The notes under the pieces: generated by a model
Seen by the model: only the letters and a program-made list of their open reading frames with translations
Told to the model about the DNA's origin: nothing
Database searches by the model: none
Assembly: GCA_002633005.1 (NCBI GenBank)
Contig: NMRA01000200.1
Span: 8,248 to 60,429, forward strand
Source of the DNA: Phoronis australis
Taxonomy: Eukaryota; Phoronida; Phoronidae
Direction: 5' to 3'
Length of the DNA: 52,182 bases
Made by a program: the position numbers and the translations under genes
Part shown: positions 11,776 to 24,185 of the stretch, one piece after another
How the letters are laid out: each line of letters starts with the position of its first letter
Numbering within the stretch: position 1 is the stretch's first letter

Positions 11776-14600
11776 CACATGTTCAGCGCTCATTTAGTCA
11801 CTGAATTTAACACACCTTTAAAGTTATAAGACTTTTTGTACTCAATACACTCGGAGATCTAACTGACCGGACTTGGAAATATGAATTTCGAACATCATCT
11901 TTCCTGTTTTTTGTTTGTTCGCATATGTTGTTTGTGGTTGGTTGTCAATTTGTAACTTTTGACAGAACACATTCCAAGAATATTTGGTGTTATTGATCTG
12001 TAGTGCACTCTATTGTCGCTTTCTCATTACGGGAACTTCGGTTTACCGAAGCTTCGCCGGAACTTGGCTTACCCTTCCGACTAGACAGCGATACCGAAGT
12101 TATCGCTATGACAACAGGCGACGCAGTTCATTTGTACTCTTCTAAACGAATATTGAGACGTGGGTTCGAGGCTAACTGAAAATTGTTTTCCTGCCATTTA
12201 CGAGGGTTTATGAAAATGATCAGTGTGATTCTTCATCAGATATGCTTTTTATTTATACATCCGTATATTGAGAGCACGTCGGCTACGTGATCGGCTAAGT
12301 TTCGAGTCTGAATCTAGGTCATGATAAACCGTGATATACTGTAGCACAGGCATTTATTTTGAGTTAGTACAAAAGTAGAATGGAAAATGCAAAAAATAGT
12401 TTAGAGTCCAATTTCGAGTACAAAGATTAAACCCCGGCCCCAGGGCCCTTAATGGTGTAATGATTCTCAAGCCTAAAAGTTGTCGATCAATTGAATCCAT
12501 TTTAATTGTATTTAGAGAAGTTGGTGCAAAGCAGTGGTGTCTTACAGATCCTGTATTTTAAAATGTACTTCCAGAAGTGAGTGTTACATCACTCTTCAAA
12601 TATAACTCCTATTTAAAGTAACGCGGATGCGAACGTCACGTTCGGATAAGTAGTTCTAATCAATCATGATTTGCCAAAGGTTGTCGTTATTCATTAGGAC
12701 AAACCGGAGTTAATATTTTCAATGCTCTACACGTTTTGCCATTAGTCATGTCATATTATACACAAAAACAGAAAGTGATTCCCTCAAAACATTCATCACT
12801 GCTGGCAACTTTTGATCAAAAGGTCATTTGCATTTGGTTTCGGGATTGTCTCAGTGGCGCGACGCATGGTTGTGCTTAATTTCATTCGGTGATGTTTAGC
12901 TAGGCGATGATAATTTGAAGAAACGTAGTTTACAGACCCTATCCAAATGTCTGTTCATTTAACTCTTTTCGCGATGAATTGGCTGCTGGTTGTTTTCATG
13001 CCTGCTTCTCGCGAACTGTGCAAGCAATGGGATCAAGCTAGATCCGTGACGCATTGGTTGTTGACCCTTTGCAGGTGTTGCCTAAATGTAAAACCATCAA
13101 TACCCAAGCACTTCCCGTAATCACTGTCCGTGGCTGGAATTACTGGAGGAGTGACATTTTCCAGTACTGACGACTTGACCTATCTTCAGGATTTTAAGTG
13201 ACGGCTTACATATGTAACTGACCAATCGGAACGCAACATTCTTGTCATATACCTTCGTTTCCAAGCCGCCATTTTACACGTTGACGGGTAAAACTTATTG
13301 TTTGTTTATCAATTTTCGGCAAGGGGGGAGGGGGGGGCTTGCGATAGGTCAAAGTGAACACTTATTTATGACGCAAGAGCTTCTTGCAGCCAACCGGCAT
13401 ACGGAGCTACTAACAACGGATGCACAAAAAATCTTTCGCAAATTCCGTGTTTTTTTCTCCAAGATGCACCCATGGTCGTACGCTGGAACGAGACTATTTT
13501 ACAAAGACTAGAAGCGCTCCTACGAAAATTTTGTCCTGTGTCGATTTGCAGTGACTCGTTTAATCATAAGAACCACCAATTTCCGGCACAATAAGACCCA
13601 AGAAAGGAGTGCGCTCTCCATGATACACAGTACATGTACATGTAACTGCACTATTTGCTGTAACCCACCATAAATCACTGTTTCAGCTAACGTCGATACG
13701 GGTTACACGTAATAAAAGCATGTTTTATTGAGTGCCAACATGTTTTAGGTTTTGATATTAATTAGTATAATGTCTTTGATTCCAGTTGCAGCACAATTAA
13801 CACAGACAATAGCAGCAACCATTTCGGTCGTTATATACGGTACATGGCTTTGAGTGTCCCCGACTGTTGTGTTACATTTTAAAGTCCATTTCTAAATTAA
13901 AAATTAATGCCGCTAGAATGCTACAGAGTAGGCTGACGAGTGATCTACCTATATCATGTACAGGTGTATGCTTAAACGGTCGCCGTTTGGTAATAAACCA
14001 TTCAAAAGTTGCAATCAAACGTGATCACTTTAAATGCAAAATCGATTTTGGTCCTTTTTAATTTTTTGCAAAGTGAACAAAGCACTTAATGGAATTGGTT
14101 TTTTTAACCATTCTGAATTCACATGGGTTGTTCTGCCACGTATACGCCTAGTTTTACACGTGCTTGATCAGTAAAGGAGTTATGGATTTTTGTTATGATG
14201 TAAATAAGCAAGAACAGTATCAAGACAATGGAAAGTTTTCTCTCCCCATTCACCACAAATGTTTCCGCCCCAATTCAATTAGCCACCAATCTCACCCTCA
14301 CGCTCTCCCCCGGTCGCCTCATCAACCAGTCGCCTCCAATTCCCCCCAGTCGCCACCAGCCCTCCTTGAGCGAACTGTTTATATTTCTCTAACGCCCTTC
14401 TCGTGTTTTTCATTAAATACTACGCTGGCCGATTTTTTCTTGTTTTACCAAAATTTTCCAGAAATTATGCTCTAATCAGGGGGTGAACAACTACCCCCCA
14501 CTAATTTCCCACCTAATTCGCTTAAGGTGTATTACTCTGACTGATTCGATAAATGCTTTGAAAAGAAAAGGTTACTTTTCTCAAATAATACAGTCTTAAC
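11776..14600. other. no recognisable gene
   Basis: Short open frames only. A cluster of GAACTTCGG/TACCGAAG inverted words lies at about 12030-12110. A proline/histidine-rich frame near 14.2-14.47 kb reflects a C-rich stretch and is not credible as a gene. Confidence 0.5.
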
Positions 14601-14603
14601 ATA

Positions 14604-14753
14604 CAGGCGGATTTAGGGGGCGGGGTAGGACCAAAAATAAAACGCCACCAACTTATCGATTGTGGTTCTTGTGTGTGAACATCTTTTCGTCCTAATTCGC
14701 GGTTGCCCCCCGCCCCTCCCTGCCCCCTCCACGTGGCATTATAGATCCGCCTG
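14604..14753. mobile_element. short hAT-like MITE with GGCGGATTTAG ends
   Basis: The left end is CAGGCGGATTTAGGGGGCGG and the right end, reverse complemented, is CAGGCGGATCTATAATGCC. The outer 11 bases match at all but one position. The ends resemble the CAGTGGCGGATCTAGG termini of many animal hAT elements and match the larger element at 15.77-16.47 kb. The interior of about 100 bases has no coding capacity. No clear 8-bp target duplication is visible. Confidence 0.65.
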
Positions 14754-15626
14754 CTGTTCCATTTGCTACATTTATGAAGTGCTGAATAGTCACGTGTACT
14801 CTTTTGTGACGTTTGCGCATTTCATCAGCATTCCTAGGACTTGAAGAATTTTAAACTAGATAAAAATTGTTGTAATATTAAGTTTCACATCATTGAATGG
14901 CAAGGTTATCGGGATACCTGGTGACAAGGGACACGCAACTACTTTTTGAAGGGATGCAGCTAAAAATTATGATATCCAACCGTTTAGGGGAACCATTTGT
15001 AAGATGTTTTCTTGAAAAAAATCACTCTTTCAACAGGCTTTTGTTCCTGAAATATCAGCGCCCTTTCGTAGTCCACACACTTAACCCCTTCGTAGGGGAT
15101 CTTGGACTTCTGGACTTTAAAGCCCAGTCTAGTAGAAGTCATGGCACGCAGACGAATAAGTCTCACCCATTATATTGACTACACTGGCGCTCGCAAACCG
15201 TTAAACGGACAATCAATTTTTCTGTTTTCCTGGTCTGCAACAAATCTTTCGTTATGCGGATGTAAATTCTTAAAACTGAACGCATTGAATTTCTCCGATA
15301 AACAAAGGTCACGTCACCCTAAACTGCCTTCCCGTGCACCAGTACGAGGCAGAAAATTAGCAGAAAATCTCAAATTGTGCGGCTCGGCCGGAAATCGACT
15401 TTGTACTTAGTTCGTATTGTGCATTTGTTCAGAGCCCCATCAGATCAGAGGGCCTTCCTGCGAAAGGTTGTAAGATTTAGTACATTCAAGATAGCTTTAG
15501 GCTATAGGCTATACGACAGTTCGTCACCGGAGTCTCAACTGTAGTCAACTGCGACTCTGTGGGTTATGTCATAAAATGCAAACGGAGACTAAATGAATAG
15601 ATATCAACTCAATCTGGGCAGCGCTA
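14754..15626. other. no recognisable gene
   Basis: Several overlapping frames of about 60-100 codons occur on both strands (14.9-15.4 kb). None has a recognisable motif. Confidence 0.45.
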
Positions 15627-15721
15627 CGTTTCAGGTAGACAATGACTCGACCATCGTCTCTATCCAGAATAGGTTCTATTCTAATCTGGATAGAGACGAT
15701 GGTCATTGTCTACGTTTCAGG
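15627..15721. mobile_element. 77-bp hairpin MITE with perfect 9-bp target duplication
   Basis: Element 15636-15712 begins TAGACAATGA and ends TCATTGTCTA. Its arms continue as CCATCGTCTCTATCCAGA and the reverse complement, broken only by an extra CTCG(A) in the left arm, around a loop of about ten bases. It is flanked on both sides by CGTTTCAGG (15627-15635 and 15713-15721), a perfect 9-bp direct repeat. A 9-bp duplication is typical of Mutator-like transposition, but the superfamily is not otherwise supported. Confidence 0.75.
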
Positions 15722-15768
15722 GAGTAATACTTTTTCAACGGCCTTGTAGAACTGCATGTGGTAATGAC

Positions 15769-16469
15769 ATAGGCGGATTTAGGGGGGGGCCCAGGGGGCC
15801 CGGGCCCCCCCCCCCTTGGCTGCCGCAAAAAATAAAACAGTAAGAGCGTAGGGAAATGGTGAGTTAACCCCGGTAATTAAAATTATACGGCTGAAACAAG
15901 ATTTAAATGCGTGCAGTTTTAATGTNNNNNNNNNNNNNNNNNNNNNNNNNNNNNNNNNNNNNNNNNNNNNNNNNNNNNNNNNNNNNNNNNNNNNNNNNNN
16001 NNNNNNNNNNNNNNNNNNNNNNNNNNNNNNNNNNNNNNNNNNNNNNNNNNNNNNNNNNNNNNNNNNNNNNNNNNNNNNNNNNNNNNNNNNNNNNNNNNNN
16101 NNNNNNNNNNNNNNNNNNNNNNNNNNNNNNNNNNNNNNNNNNNNNNNNNNNNNNNNNNNNNNNNNNNNNNNNNNNNNNNNNNNNNNNNNNNNNNNNNNNN
16201 NNNNNNNNNNNNNNNNNNNNNNNNNNNNNNNNNNNNNNNNNNNNNNNNNNNNNNNNNNNNNNNNNATAATATTTCAGGAATCAAGGAAAATGCTTGATTT
16301 TTAGAGGTAAAAACAGAAAAATTTCCTGGGCGGGAGGGGGGTTTGCCCCCCTCCCGACCTCCCCCCATTCGGTGCTATGCGCATCTACAATCGTGGTTCA
16401 GTTTGCGTAAATGCTTACAACCGGACAAAATGTTGGGCCCCCCCCTTGTGATATCCTAGATCCGCCACT
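15769..16469. mobile_element. hAT-like element interrupted by the assembly gap
   Basis: The left end reads TAGGCGGATTTAGGGGGGG then CCCAGGGGGCCCGGG. The right end, reverse complemented, reads AGTGGCGGATCTAGGATATC then a G-run and GGCCCAACA. The flanks GTAATGAC (15761-15768) and GTAATAAC (16470-16477) differ at one of eight bases, consistent with an aged 8-bp hAT target duplication. About half of the interior is N. The visible interior has no intact transposase frame. Confidence 0.65.
15926..16265. other. assembly gap (340 N)
   Basis: A run of N bases within the hAT-like element, next to long G and C homopolymers that probably broke the assembly. Open frames through it are artefacts. Confidence 0.99.
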
Positions 16470-16477
16470 GTAATAAC

Positions 16478-19400
16478 TAGCCGCTCCGGCGTGACTGGGC
16501 AGACTAAGATTTATGAGCTGAGGTGGACGTAACCGTTGAAGGTAAGCTTAACACAGTTAATACCCGTTGACAGGGACGGAGAAAATCACAGGTATTATCG
16601 TTGTTTCACTTGTTCCTTCACTCATTGTCTTATTATCATCTCTTGAATTAAAGGGGGGCAAATGTTATCGCAGGCGTACTCTATAGTCGTTAGGAACTCC
16701 CCCTGCATTATTATTATATGAGATTCATGTAGAGCTGTTTAGGAGAGAAGCCCGGGACCTCTCGGCACGACCAATAAATAGAAAAGCCGCCGGCATGCCA
16801 TTTTTGGGATCACCTGAACGCTTTATGGTTCAGGATCCACTTTGCGACATCTTAGATTCACCAGTGTGACATGTTGAGATATGACAATAAGCACAATTCA
16901 GCAAACGTGCATTATATGTCCGATTTAGGACTATTGATAAAAACCAGGGCTGTGGTGTTTCGGAAACCCGAGATATTCGCAAAGAATTACGGCGATAAAT
17001 AGTCGCTAATGGAACAGAAGTGAGTTCTATCCCAAACTGAAGCACCATGAGTAATCTCATAAGTTGCTTAGACAATAAAATCGGTTGTGTTTTTGTGATT
17101 TTATTATGTATCACCGATTCTTGTAACAAAGGCTGCAGTCGAAATAAACTAAAATCGAGGTGACGAGCTCAGCTTTTTCGTTGCTGGGCGTCCAGAAAAT
17201 GCCCCGTACGCGGGCGGTGTGTAGTTCCGATCAAAATCTGCGTGAAAAAGACGAGGCCGGCTAATTTTCTGAGTGTCATAAGTGAGACAAAGAGACGAAG
17301 CACGTAACTCTAGAACAAGCATTTTGGGAACAAAATTGAGCGTTCCAGACTGCCGTGCAACATTTGTTGAACTTTCCAAGAATACCGAGCTTAAAGATAT
17401 CTCAAACCTTATTCACAAAAATTGGCCATTTTTACAATATTTCACATATGCCCAGCAAACCACCTTGTCTTCATTCTCGGGGTACTTCAAATACGAAATA
17501 TGTACCGTGTAGCGAGAAAAAAAAATAGCTGAACCACCTTGGAACCGCACAGCCGCGTGGAAATTTGTTTACTACTTATCCGAGTTCAAAGGTTACAGAT
17601 CACTTAAATCGAATTTCCCGCCAGAAACAGAGCAGCTTCGTATGAACCCTCAGTCCTTTCATTCACCGAGTTGCCATAATATTGAGTCAACAAGGTGTAC
17701 AACTGATAGAACAATGCCGAGGGAACTGTGCTTCTACACGTTTACGACTGTTGAGAACGAATGCTACAAGTCGCCTCACGCCTTTGTGACTTAGTGCTCA
17801 CGAACACAGCAATTTGTGAAAGGAGATACATCTTTAGCCTACCCAAACTCCTTAATTTGATAGGTTGACATTTCAATGTTTCGATCTCATGCTCAAGGCA
17901 TGCTTTAACTACCGACTCGATTTTTGTTACCCATTTCTTACATGGTTTCTTATATCAGACTCCCGGCGCATGATGTGTATAACAATTCAACTGTTGACCT
18001 ACTTTTAAATAGGTCAACAGTTGATCCTGCCTCTCGGTTCGAGACATGCAGTAAAAAGAATTAACGTTTTAGCGATAATCAAGTTTATTACGCACTGCAA
18101 ATGCAGTTGAAATTGCGCGTAAATGTTGAAATAATGAACTGGGCTAATGGGTGTATAGGTTATATTGACCAAAGACAAGTTTTCACCGAATAATCATCAG
18201 TAAGCGAAGTCGTTGAGATTTTCACGTCTGGCCACATAATCGCCTTTTTTCCATCTTCGGCAAATCGACGTAATTTGAACTTAGGAACACCAGTTCTCGA
18301 AAACGGCTTGGTGGAAACGTTCTTCACTTGATATTTATACATCAGTCTCAAAACCGCTGTTAGGATGTTTGATATAAAGGCCTATATTTGCGTAATGTAA
18401 CAAAGACGAATATGACTTCTGCTTTGAACAAAATTATCTTACGTTTTGCGAGTTGATTTGCCAAAGAAGTCAAACGAAAAGACTAATCGACAATTCCTAA
18501 CTGCATTTTTCAGGTAACTGGGGAAGTTTTTGTTTAAAAAGGTTTCATCAAAATCACCCCGGGGAAATTTTACTATGAATGTACCTTACTTAAACATGAA
18601 ATTTTGACTTGTAAAGGGTGTTAACGTGATAAAAATAGTGGCACATAAATATAAAACATAGTTTTGTATTTCCTGATCTTTTTTCTTTCAGAAAATATAT
18701 ACTTTTACCAATTGACGATGCATAGTTAGATTGGAGGCCACTAAATAAGGATAAACATCCGGGTGTTTGCATGCCTCTCCCGTCTTCCTTAGCTTGACAT
18801 TAATTCTTACTTTTTATTGAATTCAAACGTTGCCCTTAAATTGTTTTTGAAAACGGTTCCAGTCTTTAACCAATTGAACCAACTGAATCCGTCGCTAATA
18901 AAAGCCCTTACACGCAATATACCGGTTCAGAGAGCGGTTCATGTCTGTTCGATAACCCGCCATGAACCGTGACCAAGTGGGCGGCTTTTTACACTGCAGT
19001 CAAAAGGCAGCGAAACAGAGTGAGCGGTACCCTGCAGCAAACGTGAATGCAGAATCAGTGCCGAGTTTATTGGGGGGGAGGGGGGCAATTGACCCTGGTC
19101 CCCTTTTGGAGGGTAAACTACCAAGAGAGGACCCTTATTGTAATTACAAAAAAGGAAACATGAGTGACGATTGATCCCATTATCGACACCCTTCTTTCAG
19201 GCAGGATACATAATTCCACAAAAATAGGAAAATAACACCAATAACTGATCATATCCTGGACCCTCTCCGAGAACGAACATCCTCAGATGAAAGCAAAAAC
19301 TTTCCCCGTGTTCCTATCGCCAAGACTGCCGTGAAAAAATAAAAGCTAAACTTTTCGTTGGATGCCAGAGGTCCTCCCCACGTGGCGGATGTATACAGGA

Positions 19401-20860
19401 TTGTTCAGATTATGTTAAAAGGTTGCGGGTTACCGCTGCCTGAACCGACATTGTGTGAAAAAGATCTAGTCTCAATTTTGCCGAGTGATCTCAGTCAGTC
19501 GGCAGCATTTTCATACAAATCTCGTTTTCCGAAATGGACAAATCCAATTTTAAAACCTGATAACTTAATACTAACCTATGTAATTTTGGAAGCCACGTTA
19601 CTTGCTGTTGGACATCATACCTGAACTCTAAAATTCCATGTCGGGCAAAATGAGTTTGCGACTAAGGCGATACTTGAAGGTTATAAGTGATTCAACAACT
19701 GGGGATGTCGAAGGTCACTGGCCTCGCAGATTCAAGAAAAGAAATTCGTGTAATTTTGTTCCTCCAATTTTGCGCGTTATACTCACACTTGATTGTGAAT
19801 TAGTGTCGTAAGTTTGCATCCAGTCGGCTGAAAACTCGAGAAATGGTAAAACTGAACAGACTTATCACGCTCTTTACACTATTCTCATATGAGTTCTTTC
19901 CAGTACCATATAAATTTAAACAATTTTGTGGATTTCGTCAGAGCGAGCGTCATTAAAACTTCAGGAGAAAATCATTTTAACTGTTTAAGTTCAATAATTT
20001 GACTAATCAAAGCTAAAACCCTCTCCGACATCATGCCGTCGAGTCGATTGAATTTTTCTAAAACATAGCTCATCTTTCTAGCTCATATCTCAGCCTTTTA
20101 GAAGCCGTATGAATAGTGGAGGTAAATGCCAACATGTCAATTAAATCCAGCTTTGATAGAAACCAGATACTAACCATGTCATAAAAAGCATCCGTCATAC
20201 TATACGAGTTCCGGGTAGAGGCTAACCCATTCCAATCTTTGGTGATTTGTTTTAAAAACAAAGTCAACGGAGACTGGTCCTCTCTATGAGGGCTCAAAGT
20301 GGTTTCCCCAATCCCACCCGGTAACAGGTAGAACCCGTCTATAAGCTCTGCACTCTCCGTCTACACCGTGTTGGTGTTAGTTTCCTCCCAGTCTCCAGTG
20401 CGCAGTCGTCTTCGCGCAGTCGAGTTTCTGACTCTCTTTGCTTCCTTATTTGGAAAGTCACGCGAACTGAATGGCCGCGATAATTCTCCAAAATCCACTC
20501 GGGCTCTAGATAACGGGGGATAACGACTTCGCCATGTAATAATCTATAAATACGAAAAACTGCTTGTGCAACGAATTTCCGGCGCGAACCATATTTTGGA
20601 ACAAATTAAACTGTTTAAGCAGTTCCGTCAAATTATAAGACACAGTGGATACTCATCGACCCATTCATATCATTGAACAGTTCAGATCAGTCAATAATCC
20701 TCTCGAACGCTCTGGTTGACTGATATTTCAGTTGTGTTTGAAATGAAATCACGCCTGATCGTAAGATCACATACGTGTGTTCTTGGAACTTAGGTTCACT
20801 CGACTAAACTTGAGATCACATAAAGAAGAGCTTTCGTACGTCCACTAAGAATTTTGGAAA
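16478..20860. other. no recognisable gene
   Basis: No frame with a recognisable domain on either strand. Besides the hairpin at 17987-18024, a G-run (GGGGGGGAGGGGGG) occurs near 19071. Confidence 0.5.
17987..18024. repeat. perfect 15-bp stem hairpin
   Basis: TCAACTGTTGACCTA and its exact reverse complement TAGGTCAACAGTTGA are separated by eight bases (CTTTTAAA). It could be a tiny MITE core; no flanking duplication was seen. Confidence 0.85.
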
Positions 20861-20867
20861 ACCCAAG

Positions 20868-21198
20868 AGCACGCCCATGTGCGTATTTTCGGAAATTTTT
20901 CCAAAAGCACGCACATGGGCGTATTTTCGGTAACGGTGCGTGTATTGAAAATATGTTTTTATAATTTTTTTTTGTTCATTTCGACAAGACATTATATTTT
21001 TGGATCGTGATTTAAGTCATTTAACGAGGAATAGGGTGAAGCTTTTTTGTTACTAACCGTATTTGATACAGTATGAACGACAGTTTTAATGACACCATTT
21101 TCCGAAAATACGCCCCCTTTTCCGGAAATACGCCCGGAGTATATTCAGTTTCATTTGACGTTTATGAAAGCTCATTTTCCGAGTATCCGCCGATGGGC
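20868..21198. repeat. palindromic element with CGCCCATGNGCGTATTTTCGG words
   Basis: The left side has CACGCCCATGTGCGTATTTT and then CACGCACATGGGCGTATTTT, each followed by CGG. The right side has the inverted forms TTTTCCGAAAATACGCCC and TTTTCCGGAAATACGCCC, and ends near CGCCGATGGGCGGAAA. This arrangement suggests a foldback or MITE-type repeat with internally duplicated arms. A related sequence lies at 25868-26105. Confidence 0.55.
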
Positions 21199-21300
21199 GG
21201 AAATTCCCTCTGCAAGGTCTCTTGGAACTTTTCTTCTTTCTATATAAAACGATCTTTTGTAATAAAAATCTTTACAAACACGACTACTTACCCAGTCTGA

Positions 21301-22330
21301 AGGATGCTTGAACGAACTCAGAATTCCCTATTCACTGTGGTATTAAGTTCACGCGCGATATCTCAACTAACCAGTGATAGACAACAACGCCGTAAATAGG
21401 GGTTTCTTCGTTCTGTGTTGGATTTTTCTAACAAAGTGCATTTATTGCGCCCGCTGGTGTTATTCGTTCTCATTTCATAAGCATTGCAAAAAGTAAAGTA
21501 TATTGCCAACCTACATACATATTCAGGAAAATGAGTGTAGGCGATGACAATCAAAATAAGGACAAAAAATTTTCATGAAGTATGTTGCAAATGTTTATTG
21601 CAACGATTTTCCTTCAGCTATGACCTGACCGGGGTTTTTTAGTGACTCCTCAGTCAAGGCCTGGGTATTCATACGGAGAACAAATCGAACACAAAATTGT
21701 GTTAATTGTGAGTAAGGAGTTGTTTTAAAAAGACACAAAATACAAATAGATAATCTATAAAAATTTGGTTGCTTTCATTTTTTACCAATGAGCTCATTTA
21801 TTGACTGCGTTTAGAATTAAATTTCGTCCATCTCCTTAGTGGCACATAAAATCAGGTCCAATCCAGTCGCGTGGCTATTTTAAGAACTTGCACACTTACA
21901 GACACATAACATTACTTATGTGTTGATTTGATGCTGGTTAAAAGCTTATGTCATACTTTAAATTTTTATGAATTTAAAAAAGAAATCTAAACACTCACAC
22001 TTCACGCTGTATGCGGACTCACGAGATGTGGCACGTTTGACATTTTATTTGGCTTCCGTCTCTTAGGTGGGGTGTGAGGTCAAGTGTATATCAGGCGGAG
22101 GTCCATATGATGGTTGATGACCGCAGGGGGAGGGAGGGGGGTCTATGAGCAGATTACAACAGAAAAAAGTTTCATAATAGCACATTCACTTGTTTGTATG
22201 AATTATCCGTTCACCATCGTGAACGACTCATTAACCATCAAAAACTGGATGGTTTGAATTTGGTTAGTACGCTTCATTCTCCTTTCGGTGCAAGGTCTGT
22301 AATGAAATTTGATTATACCTTTAAAATTAT
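21301..22330. other. no recognisable gene
   Basis: AT-rich; only short uninformative frames. A G-rich stretch lies at 22125-22141. Confidence 0.5.
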
Positions 22331-22394
22331 GCACTCAAGATGATACAGTGGGCTTCAGGCACATACATGTACCTACAAATTTTCCACTACACCA
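22331..22394 (+). repeat. degenerate half-copy of the 22.9-kb MITE
   Basis: GCACTCAAGATGATACAGTG, GGCTTCAGGCAC and TTTTCCACTACA follow the order of the left arm of the MITE at 22916-22980 with scattered substitutions and a short insertion. No matching right arm was found. Confidence 0.6.
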
Positions 22395-22826
22395 TTGGAT
22401 TTAGCACATACGTTTGACAGCACGTACCGCCAAGTGGTCAGTGCGTGCAGCCTCTCGCTTGGGTGACAAACAAGGCAAACTCAAGTCCATTGAGTGCCAG
22501 TGCCGCGACAACATAACGCAGCGAAAATGTTCAGTCGTTTCATCTGGAATTCAAGGTTAAATGGTCTGATTGGTTAGAAAGTGAGTTACCCGGAAACAAT
22601 AAATGCTCCAAGGATTAGCCAATCCGAAGTGGCCTAGATGATTTATAGTTCTTAAAAATTACAAGTAATCATTTTGTAGATCAAATACGCCGTGTGTTGA
22701 AGTCAGTGGTGAACGACCACAAACGAGGTAAGCAATTCAATCTGCGTTGTAACTACAAATTTGCGATCTATAAAATATACTTTTCAATGTCTTTGAATTC
22801 TGTTAGAAAAGACGAGAGTTTAAATG

Positions 22827-24185
22827 TAGTGCTATAGTGGAGCGTAGGCGCACGTAGGCGCAACCAACCACCTTTTGGCATTTGAACGTAGCGCCTACGC
22901 ACCGTAAGTTACGTTCAGTGCTCAAGGTGATACGGTGGGCTTTGGGCACCTACTTACCTCAAATTTTACCACTACAGCACAGGTTAGATGTGGCGGGAAA
23001 TTCATTGCACAACCCCTTCTGACTGACAGTGCTGTAGTGGTAAATTTAGAGGTAAATAGGCGCCCAAAGCCTACCGTATCACCTTGAGCACTGAATTTTA
23101 AAAGTGCATTGAATTCGCCGAACTTGACTCACAAACATGTAGGCCCATTTTTTACTCAAGAATAGGTATTAACTTCGATTTTGCAGTGGCGAATCTCGGA
23201 TGTCACAACAGAAAAGGGGGCCCAACCACACATAAAGGAAGGCAAAGATCCGCGTGCATTCCAATCGGTTTCTAAAGGAGGACCAAACACAATTATAAAG
23301 GAAAATAGACGCGTAACGCTCAGAAACGATATGCTGGCGACTTTTTTTAGTCGCCCATGGGGTTTGTCCTCAGGGCACTACGGTCACCCTTTATCCGCGT
23401 ATGATGTGGCATCAGAATTGTTTACTTTATCTTGAAAAATTAATCTAAAACTTCATTACTTGGAGAACACATGTTACTCCACACTCTTCTAAGACTAATT
23501 ACACAAACACTACACAAGCACTGATGTTTCAATGAGCTGAACACTATGTACAATGTGCACACGTGCATGAGCTGAACACTATGTACAATGTGCACACCTG
23601 CATGCACTCATGTACAATGCATAAACTTGGAGGTTTTCTTGCAAGCAGCTGTTCTCATTTTTCATTTAGTTTTAAAGTTAGTAAAATACCAGGTATCAGC
23701 GACCTGTCCAAAGATAAAGTGCTTAGTTACAGAATCCTCCACAAACTCAAGTTTTTTGTCGGCAGCCTTGTTCTTTTCGAAGTTACGTGATGATCTGGAC
23801 TGAGAACTATCAGGAGTTCCGTGTTGTCGAATCTACGTTTCGGCATAAGGTTGAATCGGGTCGGACATTGGAAAGCGGGGAACCATTGACCTTGCCAAAC
23901 AGCGAGCTGGAGGTGGTTCCTAATTGCTAGCAAATAAGGGCTGTCTGTTACTATCCGATTCATTTCGCTGTATGCTTGTTCACATCTATCGTATCAAGAC
24001 TACGCCCGACTATACCGGTCACTTACTGTGCGTAGGCGCTACATTAAGATGTGAAAAGATGGTTGGTTGCGCCTACGTGAACCTACGCCCCAGTGTAACG
24101 TAACTCACGGTGCGTAGGCGCTACGTTCAAATGCCAAAAGGTGGTTGGCTGCGCCTACGTGCGCCTACAACCCACTACAGCACTG
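22827..24185. mobile_element. 1.36-kb inverted-repeat element with arms of about 85 bp, containing a nested MITE
   Basis: The left arm 22828-22913 runs AGTGCTATAGTGG, then GGCGCACGTAGGCGCA, ACCAACCACCTTTTGGCATT and TGAACGTAGCGCCTACGCAC. The right arm 24099-24185 is its reverse complement with only a few differences. The interior encodes no recognisable transposase, so the element is non-autonomous. The right side also carries an extra, more diverged tandem copy of the arm at 24028-24090, offset by 82 bases. No target duplication is obvious at the outer ends. Confidence 0.7.
22916..23093. mobile_element. MITE of 178 bp with 65-bp terminal inverted repeats
   Basis: The left arm 22916-22980 begins CAGTGCTCAAGGTGATACGG and ends CACTACAGCAC. 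The right arm 23029-23093 is its reverse complement with about six mismatches. The loop is about 48 bases. It lies immediately inside the left arm of the larger element at 22827-24185. Its inner arm word CTACAGCAC resembles the outer end of that element, so the two may be related rather than simply nested. Confidence 0.8.

Noticed and set aside
15907-16368. Open frames crossing the run of N
   Set aside because: Unknown bases were translated as X; the frames have no real content.
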